Shown here: piece after piece, positions 27,562 through 36,792 of the stretch
Position numbering within the stretch: the first letter of the stretch is position 1
Layout: every line of letters starts with the position of its first letter
Source of the DNA: an uncultured Acidimicrobiaceae bacterium
GTDB lineage: Bacteria; Actinomycetota; Acidimicrobiia; Spongiisociales; UBA5794
Direction: 5' to 3'
Length of the DNA stretch: 64,000 bases
NCBI GenBank assembly: GCA_947259365.1
Contig: CAMYMC010000017.1
Coordinates: forward strand, 117,704-181,703
Position numbers and translations under genes: made by a program
Notes under the pieces: generated by a model
Told to the model about the DNA's origin: nothing
The model's database searches: none
What the model saw: only the letters and a program-made list of their open reading frames with translations

Positions 27562-28284
27562 GTGGGAACCGCGAGTGATTGGCAGCGGCGGGCGTTCATC
27601 GCCATCCTCGGTCTGGGTCTCGGTCTCGTGCTCGCCGTCGGCCTCGCCTTTGCCGGCGACCTGCCGCCGGGCGGGTCGTTCGTCGACGACGACGGCAACA
27701 TCCACGAGAGCGCCATCGAGGCCATCGCCACCGAGGGCATCACGAAGGGCTGCAACCCGCCGCTCAACGACCGGTTCTGCCCCGACGACCCGGTGACCCG
27801 CGCTCAGATGGCGGCGTTCCTGACGAGGGCGCTGGGGCTGACCGACCAGGGGACGAAGGACTTCGTCGACGACGACACCTCGATCTTCGAAGCCGACATC
27901 GAAAAGCTCGCCACCGCCGGGATCACCAAGGGCTGCAACCCACCGGTCAACGACCGGTTCTGCCCCGACGACCCGCTGACCCGCGCTCAGATGGCGACAT
28001 TCTTGACGAGAGCGCTCGGGCTCACCCCCATCGTGCCTCCGCCACCGACGACGTCGACCACGGGCCCAGGATCGACGACGAGCAGCTCGTCGACCAGCTC
28101 CACCAGCTCCACCAGCTCCACCAGCTCCACCAGCTCCACCAGCTCCACCAGCTCCACCAGCTCCACCAGCTCCACCAGCTCCACCAGCTCCACCAGCTCC
28201 ACCAGCTCCACCAGCTCCACCAGCTCCACCAGCTCCACCACCAGCTCGACGACGACAACGACGACATCCACGACGATCCCGTGA
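27562..28284 (+). CDS. Secreted/anchored protein with two SLH-like repeats and a Thr/Ser-rich tail
   Basis: A 240-residue protein. Residues 10-31 form a signal sequence or membrane anchor. Two repeats of about 60 residues follow (about 36-92 and 95-153). Each reads FVDDD, a helix ending in ATEGITKGCNPP, NDRFCPDDP, then TRAQMAAFLTRAL, a pattern of S-layer-homology domains with an added Cys pair. The tail (from about residue 165) is almost only Thr and Ser, encoded by a nine-base tandem repeat, and looks like a flexible, possibly glycosylated wall spacer. GTG 27562 has AAGGGG upstream. Likely role: wall-associated structural protein. The same repeat type occurs in the L,D-transpeptidase at 35281. 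Confidence 0.82.
   Translation: MGTASDWQRRAFIAILGLGLGLVLAVGLAFAGDLPPGGSFVDDDGNIHESAIEAIATEGITKGCNPPLNDRFCPDDPVTRAQMAAFLTRALGLTDQGTKDFVDDDTSIFEADIEKLATAGITKGCNPPVNDRFCPDDPLTRAQMATFLTRALGLTPIVPPPPTTSTTGPGSTTSSSSTSSTSSTSSTSSTSSTSSTSSTSSTSSTSSTSSTSSTSSTSSTSSTSSTTSSTTTTTTSTTIP
28093..28236 (+). repeat. Nine-base tandem repeat, 16 copies, coding (Thr-Ser-Ser)n
   Basis: ACCAGCTCC is repeated 16 times without interruption from 28093 to 28236, inside the SLH-like protein gene. The unit length is a multiple of three, so copy-number change would lengthen or shorten the tail without breaking the frame. The repeat also creates long artificial open frames on both strands, which are not genes. The copy number in an assembly of this region should be treated with caution. 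Confidence 0.97.
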
Positions 28285-28326
28285 CGCTGCCGCCGCATGT
28301 CGCGGCGCCGCACGGTGCGTGACGAC

Positions 28327-28347
28327 GGCGCCCGGCATGCCGGCGCC
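28327..28347. terminator. Hairpin downstream of the SLH-like gene, possible terminator
   Basis: GGCGCC at 28327-28332 and 28342-28347 flank an inner GGCATGCC palindrome with one unpaired base, giving a compact GC-rich hairpin 42 bases after the SLH-like gene's stop. A shorter hairpin (CGCCGC, loop, GCGGCG) precedes it near 28293-28309. There is no U-run. GC-rich genomes often terminate at such structures, so this is a reasonable but unproven terminator separating it from the ABC transporter operon. Confidence 0.4.
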
Positions 28348-28462
28348 CGGTCGCGGTGTGGCTTCAGGCCCCGCTGGGCCGCGAAAACCGAGCCAAGCGC
28401 CCCGACATCGCGCTCTCGCGGCTGATAACTTGCCCCTACTGGCGTCGATGTGGAGGTGCCCC

Positions 28463-29926
28463 ATGGCCCAGCTCTACCGCCCGCGCGGTGTCACGAGGCG
28501 GGACTTTCTGATCGCAAGTGCAGCAGCCGCGTTCCTCGCCGCGTGTGGCGACGACGCGGCAACGACGACGACCGCCGCACCAGCCGGGACGACGGCGACG
28601 ACTGCAGCCACGACGACGACTGCGGCTGCCGCCGTTGCGCCGACGACGTCGTTCCGCGCCCCGGCGGCCCCGCTCAGCGGCGACCTCAAGATCCTGCTCT
28701 GGAGCCACTTCGTACCGTCGCACGACGAGTGGTTCGACGTGTTCGCCAAAGAGTGGGGCGACCAGGTCGGGGTGAACGTGACCGTCGACCACATCGGGGT
28801 GGGAGATGTTCCCGCCGCGATCGCCGGCGAGCTCCAGAGCGGCCGGCCCGAGCACGATCTCATGCAGTACATCGCCGTGCTCTCCCAGCACGAGCCGAGC
28901 GTCGTCGACATGACGGACGTCGTCCAGGAGGCGGAAAACCGGTACGGCACGATGCTCGACCTCACCCGCAAGTCGAGTTTCAACCCCAACACCGGCAAGT
29001 TCTACGCGTACGCGCCGGCCTGGGTGCCCGATCCCGGGGACTACCGGAAGAGCCTCTGGGAGGCCGCCGGGTTCCCCGACGGACCTTCGACGTGGGACGA
29101 GCTCCTCGAGGGTGGCTCCCGCATCTTCGCCGAGCAGGGCGTCCAGATGGGGATCGGGCTGTCGCAGGAGATCGACTCGAACATGGCGGGCCGCACGCTG
29201 CTGTGGTCCTACGGCGGGTCGATCCAGGACGCGAACGAGAACGTCTCCATCAACTCGGATGCAACGATCGAGGCCGTCAACTACATGAAGCGGCTCTTCG
29301 AGGGCGCGATGACGGAGGAGGTGTTCGCCTGGAATGCGGCGTCCAACAACCAGGGCCTGATCGCAGGCGAGCTGTCGTACATCCTCAACTCGATCTCGGC
29401 GTGGAGGACGGCCCAGGAAGCGGCGCCGGAGGTCGCCGACGACGTGTTCTTCACGCCGGCGCTGGCGGGCCCGGCAACGGCGATCGCAGCCCAGCACGTG
29501 ATGTACAACTGGATCGTGCCCGAGGCCGACGGCGTCAACGTCGACGCGGCGAAGGAGTTCCTGCTCCACTACACCGACAACCTGGCGTCGGTGACGTGGC
29601 ACTCGAAGCTGTACGACTTCCCCGCCTTCACCGACCGGGTGCCGGACCTCGACACGTGGCTCGGCAACGACCCGTTCGGGGCGAGCCCTGCGGACAAGCT
29701 GAAGGTCCTGTCGACGGCAACGGAATGGGCGACGAACATCGGCCACCCCGGACCGGCGAACCCGGCCATCGGTCAGGTGTTCGGCGAGGCGATCATCCCG
29801 GTGATGTTCGCCGAGGCGGCCCGCGGCACGAAGACGCCGCAGGAAGCCGTTGCCGACGCCGAGGCGCAGATCAAGCTGATCTTCGACGATTGGCGCGCCC
29901 AGGGACTCGTGGGAGGGGGCGCCTGA
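28463..29926 (+). CDS. ABC transporter substrate-binding lipoprotein (sugar, CUT1 type)
   Basis: A 487-residue lipoprotein. The N-terminus has a twin-arginine-like motif (TRRDFLIA, residues 11-18), a hydrophobic stretch and the lipobox LAAC with Cys28. A Thr/Ala-rich linker (about 32-65) separates the anchor from the binding domain, which has the fold pattern of extracellular solute-binding family 1: KILLWSHFVP, DLMQYIAVLS, YAYAPAWVPDPGDYRKSLWE. It captures the substrate outside the membrane for the permeases that follow. ATG 28463 has GGAGG seven bases upstream. It is the first gene of the operon to 32864; a stem-loop after it probably favours its higher expression. Confidence 0.92.
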   Translation: MAQLYRPRGVTRRDFLIASAAAAFLAACGDDAATTTTAAPAGTTATTAATTTTAAAAVAPTTSFRAPAAPLSGDLKILLWSHFVPSHDEWFDVFAKEWGDQVGVNVTVDHIGVGDVPAAIAGELQSGRPEHDLMQYIAVLSQHEPSVVDMTDVVQEAENRYGTMLDLTRKSSFNPNTGKFYAYAPAWVPDPGDYRKSLWEAAGFPDGPSTWDELLEGGSRIFAEQGVQMGIGLSQEIDSNMAGRTLLWSYGGSIQDANENVSINSDATIEAVNYMKRLFEGAMTEEVFAWNAASNNQGLIAGELSYILNSISAWRTAQEAAPEVADDVFFTPALAGPATAIAAQHVMYNWIVPEADGVNVDAAKEFLLHYTDNLASVTWHSKLYDFPAFTDRVPDLDTWLGNDPFGASPADKLKVLSTATEWATNIGHPGPANPAIGQVFGEAIIPVMFAEAARGTKTPQEAVADAEAQIKLIFDDWRAQGLVGGGA

Positions 29927-29941
29927 TCGGAAGGGCCCGGA

Positions 29942-29964
29942 CGGGGAGGCAACCAGCCTCCCCG
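29942..29964 (+). terminator. Stem-loop between the binding-protein and ATPase genes
   Basis: CGGGGAGGC (29942-29950) pairs perfectly with GCCTCCCCG (29956-29964) around the loop AACCA, 15 bases after the binding-protein stop. No U-run follows. Similar intercistronic structures in sugar ABC operons protect the upstream message or terminate part of the transcripts, so that the binding protein is made in excess over membrane components. That function is inferred here from position and stability only. Confidence 0.5.
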
Positions 29965-30018
29965 CCGGGGCCCCGTGCCACCCCGGGGGCCGGTCGCTGC
30001 CGGATCTAGAGTGACGCC

Positions 30019-31064
<1,046 letters not shown>

Positions 31065-31068
<4 letters not shown>

Positions 31069-31979
31069 CCACCGCCACCACCCCCCGACAGCCTCGCTAC
31101 CTCCTCGACAACGAGCGCGTTCTCGCCCCGCTGTTCATGACGCCGGCGGTGCTCTACATCATCGCCCTCGTCGGATTCCCCTTCGTGCTCTCGATCGTCC
31201 TGTCGCTGACCGACGCCACCGTGGGCAACCCGACCTACGACTTCGTAGGGCTCGAGACGTTCCGGCGCATCCTCTTCGATGACCCGGTGTTCCGCACGGC
31301 GCTGTGGAACACGTTCGTGTTCGCCGTCATCGCCAATGTGCTCGTCGTCGTGCTCGCCAAGGCGCTGGCGATGGTCCTCGTCAGCGACTTCAGGGGGAAG
31401 TGGTTCGTCAGGTTCCTCGTGCTCCTGCCGTGGACGGCCCCGGTGTCGCTGGCGACCATCACGTGGCTGTGGACGCTCGACTCGATCTTCAGTCCCATCG
31501 ACTGGGTCCTGCGATCGGTCGGTCTCCTCGACGGCAACATCATCTGGCTGGGGAAGCAGAACCTGGCGATGAGCTCGGTGATCGCGGTCCACACCTGGCG
31601 GATCGTTCCGCTCGCCGCCGTCATCATGATGGCGGGGCTCACGTCGATCCCTCAGGAGATCCGGGATGCCTCGGAGGTCGACGGCGCCGGCTTCTGGCGC
31701 AAGCTGTTCCAGATCACGATCCCGCTCATGGCGCCGATCATCGCGGTCGCGGCGCTGTTCGGGCTCATCCTCACCATCACCGACATGTCCGTGGTGTTCG
31801 TGCTCACCCGGGGCGGGCCCACCCACGGAACGCAAGTGCTCTCGACGTGGGCGTTCTTCAAGGGCATCGAGGGGGGCAGCCTCGGGCAGGGAGCGGCGAT
31901 CGCCCTGTTCCTGTTCCCGGTGCTCGTCGCCGTCGCCGCGCTCATCCTCCGGATGGCCAGGCGGAGGGAGGTGCTGTAG
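31065..31979 (+). CDS. ABC sugar permease (MalF/UgpA type)
   Basis: A 304-residue inner-membrane protein with six helices. The cytoplasmic coupling loop carries the EAA-type motif (DASEVDGAGFWRKLFQITIP, about residues 203-222), which docks on the ATPase. The N-terminal segment LAPLFMTPAVLYIIALVGFP is typical of the first permease in CUT1 systems. GTG 31065 overlaps the ATPase stop, and the next permease starts directly after the stop codon. Confidence 0.94.
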
Positions 31980-32864
31980 GTGGCCCAGGCCGTGCGCACC
32001 ATCGAGATGGAGCGCCGTAGCGCCAAGCGGCGCCGGGTGACGGGCCGGTTCGCGCTGTACGCGATCGCCGCCAGCGCCGGCTTTCTCGCTGCGTTCCCGT
32101 TCCTCTGGGCGATCATCACGATGTTCAAAGAGGACCAGGACCTCTATGTCAAGGCGAACAACCCGTTCTGGTTCAACAAGGCTCCGACGCTCGAGCACGT
32201 CCGCTTCCTGCTCTTCGACACGAACTTTCTCACGTTCGTCCGTAACACGGTCATCGTCGGGTTCGCCGTCGTCCTCGTGACGCTCGCCATCAGCCTCCCC
32301 GCGGCGTACGCGCTGGCGAGGCTCGGGATGAAGTGGGGTGAGCGGATGGGGATCGGCATCTTCCTGGTCTACCTCATCCCGCCAACGCTGCTCTTCATCC
32401 CCCTCTCTCGCGTCGTGGCCGACCTCCGCCTCCAGGAGTCCCTGTGGTCGCTCATCATCGTGTACCCGACGATCACGATCCCGATCTCGATGTGGTTACT
32501 CATGGGGTTCTTCAAGTCCATTCCCCGCGACATCGAGGAGCAGGCGATGGTCGACGGCTACAGCCGCATCGGCGCGGTGACCCGGACCGTCGTGCCGCTG
32601 GTCTTCCCCGGCATCGTCGCCGTCGTCGTCTTCGCCTTCACGCTGTCGGCGCACGAGTTCATCTACGCCCTCACCTTCAACAAGGCGAGTGCGGTCAAGA
32701 CGATCGCCACCGGCGTGCCCACCGAGCTCGTGCGCGGCGACGTGTTCTTCTGGCAGTCGCTCCAGGCGGCCGCGGTGCTCGTCGCCGTCCCGATCGCGCT
32801 CGCCTTCAACTTCTTCCTCGACAAGTTCATCACCGGGTTCACGATGGGAGCGGTGAAGGGCTGA
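31980..32864 (+). CDS. ABC sugar permease (MalG/UgpE type)
   Basis: A 294-residue six-helix permease, the usual partner of a MalF-type protein. The EAA loop is EEQAMVDGYSRIGAVTRTVV, and the C-terminal KFITGFTMGAVKG is the typical end of this subfamily. GTG 31980 follows the TAG of the first permease with no gap. It is the last gene of the operon, converging with the EEP-family gene (33 bases apart). The substrate is probably a sugar or glycoside; no sugar-specific enzyme lies inside the operon itself. Confidence 0.94.
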   Translation: MAQAVRTIEMERRSAKRRRVTGRFALYAIAASAGFLAAFPFLWAIITMFKEDQDLYVKANNPFWFNKAPTLEHVRFLLFDTNFLTFVRNTVIVGFAVVLVTLAISLPAAYALARLGMKWGERMGIGIFLVYLIPPTLLFIPLSRVVADLRLQESLWSLIIVYPTITIPISMWLLMGFFKSIPRDIEEQAMVDGYSRIGAVTRTVVPLVFPGIVAVVVFAFTLSAHEFIYALTFNKASAVKTIATGVPTELVRGDVFFWQSLQAAAVLVAVPIALAFNFFLDKFITGFTMGAVKG

Positions 32865-32897
32865 GTCGCGGCGTACGACGTCGAGCCTGCTCGGGTT

Positions 32898-34778
32898 TCA
32901 GCGGCGCAGAGTTGCGGCCACGGGGAAATGATCAGAGGCCGTGGACTCGATGACGGCGGCGTCGGTCGCCACCAGGTCGGGGGTGTGGAGGATCCAGTCG
33001 ATGCGATGCTGCGGGTCGGCGGCGTTCGCCGTGTACCCGGGTCCGGAGCCGGCTTCCTCCCAGGCATCCACCCACCCGGCGTCGAGCACCTCGGTCACCT
33101 GGCGCCAGCCAGGGCGGGCGTTGAGGTCCCCGACGAGCACCGCCGGGGTGCGACCTCCCCACTCGTCGAGCACGACCGCGAGCTGCTCGTGGTGAACCGG
33201 GTACAGATCGGCCTCGGGATCGACGTCGTGAGCGTCCGGGTCGTTGACGTGCTGGAGGTGGGTCGAGATGAAGAGGAACGCATCGCCCCTGCCGGGGTTC
33301 ACGACAGCGCCGAGATAGCCGCGCCGCAGCGGGGTGTCGACCTGCGGGAGGAACGTCGTCGTCACCTCGGAGAGGGGGTAGCGGCTCATGATGGCGTTCC
33401 CCCAGACCGGGTCCGCCGTGCCGAAGAAGGCTCCGTAGGGCATGTCGAGGCGGTCCATGAGCTGGGCATACAGGTCGGTGCCGGCGTTGATGAGCCGCCC
33501 CCGGGACACCTCCTGGAAGCCGATGACGTCGGCGCCGGAAGCCTCGACGGCCCGGGCGAGCGCCTCGACATCGAGGCGACCGGAGGTGTCGAACGCCGAA
33601 TGGATGTTGTAGGTGGCGACCCGGACCGGTAGCCCCGTCGGGTCGGCTTGCGCAGGTCGATCGAACGCCTCTCCGAGCAGAGGAAAGGCCGCGGCGACGA
33701 TGATCAACCCGGCCGCGGCGGGCCCCAGGGTGGAGACCTCGACCCGGTCACGCCCGGCGAAGACGACCACCACCAACAGGGCGATCCCGGCGGCGATCCG
33801 GACGCCTGGCTGGGTCATCGGGAGGCGCAGGTCCATCGGCAGGTAGTAGGCGAGGCCGATCGCCAGGAACAGCAACGTCCCACCGGTGGCGGCGAGCGCC
33901 CCCCGCCACCACCGGCCAGGCTCCGTTGCCGGGACGAGCGCGCCGAGCACGAGGCCGCTCCCGGCGATCGCGAGCAGGTGCAGCGGAGCGAACAGTGCAG
34001 CCGGCCCGTCGGCTGCGGCCACCGCAGCCACGATGACGGCGGTGCCGGCGACCCCGCTCCAGCGGAGCCCGCCGTAGCGCCGCGCCAGCCACAAGGCCGC
34101 GGCGTTCCCGAAGGCCACCCACACGGGCACGACCGCCGGCGGGATCCCCCCGACCTCGGCGATCCACCCCTGGGGCTGGAGGATGAGGAATTCGACGAAG
34201 AGGAACGGGCCGATCCCCACCAACACGAGACCGCCGGAGCCGGGTGGGCCCGACAGCCCTCCCGCCTCGGCTTGTCCCGGAAGCAGCCAGACCAGCACGC
34301 TCACCAAGGCGACGGCCACGACGAGGGCCACCCAGCCGGACCGGTAGGCGAGATCGAGGCTGCCGCCGAGACCCTTGAGGAGGGAGTCGAGCGCGATCCC
34401 CAGCAGCATCCCTTCGACCACCACGCCGCGCCCGGTCGCCAGGAACAGTGGAAAGAGACCGACGAACGCCGCCGTGGCGAGCGCTGCCGCCCAGAAGAGC
34501 AGCCCGGGATCCCCGCTCACCTGCATGGCGAGCGCCGCCGCAGCCAGCAGCCCACCACCGACGTACAGTCCGCGGCGCAAGCCGAGCCGGCGGGTCGCCG
34601 CCGGAAGGAGGAACCCGGCCACAAACGGGGCAACGGCGTAGGGGATCAGGTCGAGGGTCCCGACGCCTCGCGTGTCGCGGAGATACCAGGTGATCGAGGC
34701 GAACAACACCCGCATCCCCTGGAAGCCGAGGACGACGGCCACAGCCACCGTGAGCACGCGACGGGTGCGAGCAGTCAC
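32898..34778 (-). CDS. Membrane protein with C-terminal endonuclease/exonuclease/phosphatase domain
   Basis: A 626-residue fusion. Residues 1-375 form 11-13 membrane helices in a layout like MFS or other integral proteins without a known motif. Residues 385-626 are an EEP-superfamily domain: VATYNIHSAFD (Asn of the active site), DVIGFQEVS (metal-binding Glu), FISTHLQHV, LVGDLNARPG (Asp/Asn) and ASDHFPVAATL (general-base Asp-His). Such domains hydrolyse phosphodiesters or phospholipids; the membrane part would place the domain on the outer face or at the bilayer. GTG 34778 is used. There is no operon partner. A lipid- or nucleotide-cleaving role is inference. Confidence 0.85.
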   Translation of the reverse strand: MTARTRRVLTVAVAVVLGFQGMRVLFASITWYLRDTRGVGTLDLIPYAVAPFVAGFLLPAATRRLGLRRGLYVGGGLLAAAALAMQVSGDPGLLFWAAALATAAFVGLFPLFLATGRGVVVEGMLLGIALDSLLKGLGGSLDLAYRSGWVALVVAVALVSVLVWLLPGQAEAGGLSGPPGSGGLVLVGIGPFLFVEFLILQPQGWIAEVGGIPPAVVPVWVAFGNAAALWLARRYGGLRWSGVAGTAVIVAAVAAADGPAALFAPLHLLAIAGSGLVLGALVPATEPGRWWRGALAATGGTLLFLAIGLAYYLPMDLRLPMTQPGVRIAAGIALLVVVVFAGRDRVEVSTLGPAAAGLIIVAAAFPLLGEAFDRPAQADPTGLPVRVATYNIHSAFDTSGRLDVEALARAVEASGADVIGFQEVSRGRLINAGTDLYAQLMDRLDMPYGAFFGTADPVWGNAIMSRYPLSEVTTTFLPQVDTPLRRGYLGAVVNPGRGDAFLFISTHLQHVNDPDAHDVDPEADLYPVHHEQLAVVLDEWGGRTPAVLVGDLNARPGWRQVTEVLDAGWVDAWEEAGSGPGYTANAADPQHRIDWILHTPDLVATDAAVIESTASDHFPVAATLRR

Positions 34779-35280
34779 GCCGCGAAGCTAGCCGCTCACT
34801 GGAACCCGGTTCTGCCCAACCCAGCGTTGCGAGCGCTCGAGCAGCCGGGACCATTCGTCAACGAAGGGTCATGACCATGGTGATGCAGAAGCCCGGGTGG
34901 CGCACATCAAGATCGAGATCCGATCTGAGAGCGACGACGGGCCGGAGTTGCCCGCGTCGTGACGGCCTGACCATGAGGTGGTCAGGCCAGGCCATAGCCC
35001 GGTTCGTCGACGAGCCCTCCCCCGCGCCTTTCCTCGTCCATGGGGTCGCGGCTGACGCTACGCCCGTCAGCGGAGGCAGTGCCGATCTGCCCGACCTGAC
35101 GCCGAAAGGGATCCCGGTCGAGCCCCGCTGACGGGCGCACCTGCTGTCGCCGCTCAAGAACGGACGCCCGATCCGCCGATCTACTCCATGGAGCGCAACG
35201 CCGCGCCACCACGCGATCGTGCCGCGAAGCGCGGCCGGTCGGGCGTCCCGCTCCCGAGGCGAAACAAGCGCGGTGGTGAC
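34779..35280. other. Long divergent intergenic region
   Basis: About 500 bases between the EEP-family gene (minus) and the SLH/L,D-transpeptidase gene (plus). I see no conserved protein on either strand. ATG 35188 is in frame with the downstream gene and could extend it, but the added 31 residues are basic and lie before a good signal peptide. The region holds one perfect ten-base stem-loop (listed separately) and presumably the promoters of both genes. Confidence 0.5.
34964..34988. repeat. Perfect ten-base stem-loop in the divergent intergenic region
   Basis: GGCCTGACCA at 34964-34973 is exactly complementary to TGGTCAGGCC at 34979-34988, leaving the loop TGAGG. It is 186 bases upstream of the EEP-family gene start and 293 bases upstream of the L,D-transpeptidase start, so it is not in a normal terminator position for either gene. 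A regulatory-protein site, a leader structure or the end of a small untranslated RNA are possible. No partner copy was noticed elsewhere in the window. Confidence 0.6.
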
Positions 35281-36162
35281 GTGACTGCTGGGCGGACCGC
35301 ACGATGGATGCTGGCGGCGGCGATGTCCATGGCTCTGGGCGTCACAGCGGGCGTCGTCCCCACCGCTGCGGCCGAACTGCCCCCCGGCGGAACGTTCCTC
35401 GACGACGACGGAACGCCCGAGGAGGGCTACATCGAGGCGATCGCCGCCGCCGGCATCACCCTCGGGTGCAACCCGCCCGCCAACGACCAGTTCTGCCCCG
35501 ACCGCACCCTCACCCGGGCCGAGATGGCATCCATCCTCACCCGCGCCCTCCACCTCGAGACCTCACCGGTCGACCACTTCACCGACGACGACACCTCCGT
35601 CCACCACACCTCCATCAACGCCATCGCCGCCGCCGGCATCACCCTCGGGTGCGGGAGCGAGCGGTTCTGCCCGACGGCGCCGCTTCCTCGCCGGGAGATG
35701 GCCGTCTTCATCGGCCGGGCCCTCGACCTGACGCCCCTGGTGCCCCCGGAGAGGCCACCACCGCCCTATCCCGACGTGGGCGACGGCAAACGCATCATCT
35801 ACTCGAACGCCGACCAGCGGGTGTGGCTCGTGGAGGCGAACGGTGAGCTGTTCGACACGTACCTCGTCTCCGGTCGTCAGGGCGTCCCGGCACCGGGCAC
35901 ATACGAGATCTTCTCGAAGTCACCCCTCGCGTGGGCGAGCTACGGGGGCATCACGATGGAGCACATGGCACGCTTCGCTCACGGGATCCGTCTCTCGTAC
36001 GGATTCCATGCGATCCCCCGCTGGCCCGACGGCGAGCCGCTCCAGACCGAGGACGAACTGGGCGAGTACCGCAGCGCCGGATGTGTGCGCCAGGCCGACG
36101 ACAAGGCGGAGGCGCTATACAACTGGGCGCCGATCGGCACAACCGTCATCGTGCTCCCCTAG
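35281..36162 (+). CDS. SLH-like repeats fused to an L,D-transpeptidase (YkuD) domain
   Basis: A 293-residue exported protein. Residues 1-31 are a signal peptide ending after TAAA. Two SLH-like repeats follow (about 36-92 and 95-148): FLDDDGTPEEGYIEAIAAAG, GCNPPANDQFCPD, TRAEMASILTRAL and a second, shorter copy. Residues 160-293 form the YkuD domain, with the His of GFHAIP and the nucleophile Cys in SAGCVRQ. Such enzymes form 3-3 cross-links in peptidoglycan or attach proteins to it. GTG 35281 begins exactly at the signal peptide; ATG 35188 is the longer alternative. The repeat links it to the protein at 27562. Confidence 0.88.
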   Translation: MTAGRTARWMLAAAMSMALGVTAGVVPTAAAELPPGGTFLDDDGTPEEGYIEAIAAAGITLGCNPPANDQFCPDRTLTRAEMASILTRALHLETSPVDHFTDDDTSVHHTSINAIAAAGITLGCGSERFCPTAPLPRREMAVFIGRALDLTPLVPPERPPPPYPDVGDGKRIIYSNADQRVWLVEANGELFDTYLVSGRQGVPAPGTYEIFSKSPLAWASYGGITMEHMARFAHGIRLSYGFHAIPRWPDGEPLQTEDELGEYRSAGCVRQADDKAEALYNWAPIGTTVIVLP

Positions 36163-36375
36163 CACGCAGCTCCGATGCCAGGCTGGCCCACCGTTGGCGC
36201 CGGCAGGTCCGCCGCGCATAGTCCAGGATGGGCAGGAAAGATGGCCGACTTCCGATCATGATGCACGGTGCCGGGTCGGGCGGTGACGCTCCGTTTCTAC
36301 ACTTTCGCGCACGGTTTGCTGCGCTGCCGGCCCTGCGGTGAGGGGCTTCGCCGGCTGGGACGAAGAGGGGGCGAA

Positions 36376-36792
36376 GTGAAGGCACGTGGCGGTGGAGAGC
36401 GCGGGGCGTCGCTGGTCGAGTTCGCCATCATCATGCCCCTGCTCGTCCTCCTTCTCTTCGGGATCATGGAGGCAGGGTGGGCATTCAGCCAGAGCGTGGA
36501 GGTCCGCAACGCCGCCCGTGAGGGAGCCCGCCTCGCCGTGGTCGACTTCGGCACGGGCCAGGACGTGATCGACGAGACCTGCAATCGGGCCGACCTGTCG
36601 GGTTCGGGGGCGACGGTGACGGTGACGATCAACGGGTCCGACTCGGTGACGGTCGACATCGCCCAGACCTACACGAGCCTCACCGGGCTGCTCGACCCGT
36701 TCTTCGGCGGCCTCAGCCTCAACTCGACGGTCGACATGCGCATCGAGCGCCAGCTCAATCTCCTGACGAACGACTCGGACGTGTGCCCGTGA
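36376..36792 (+). CDS. tadE: TadE-family pilus-assembly-like protein
   Basis: A 138-residue protein with the TadE signature: GASLVEFAIIMPLLVLLLFG (pseudopilin-like helix with the Glu of the processing region), then VRNAAREGARLAVV. TadE-like proteins are minor pseudopilins of Flp/Tad systems or general secreted envelope proteins. GTG 36376 has AGGGGG at a good distance; the longer frame from 36268 is not conserved. Its stop overlaps the start of the TadG-like gene. No Tad secretion ATPase, prepilin peptidase or flp gene is in the window. Confidence 0.85.
   Translation: MKARGGGERGASLVEFAIIMPLLVLLLFGIMEAGWAFSQSVEVRNAAREGARLAVVDFGTGQDVIDETCNRADLSGSGATVTVTINGSDSVTVDIAQTYTSLTGLLDPFFGGLSLNSTVDMRIERQLNLLTNDSDVCP

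Noticed and set aside
28093..28236. Possible CRISPR-like array
   Set aside because: The units are directly adjacent nine-base repeats with no spacers; it is a coding microsatellite-type tract.
28022..28267. Minus-strand frames with Trp-Ser-Trp or Val-Glu-Leu repeats
   Set aside because: They are produced by the nine-base tandem repeat inside the SLH-like gene and have no independent support.
34858..35553. A minus-strand open frame across the intergenic region
   Set aside because: It overlaps the SLH/L,D-transpeptidase N-terminus on the other strand, has no motif and no ribosome-binding site, so the gap is treated as non-coding.
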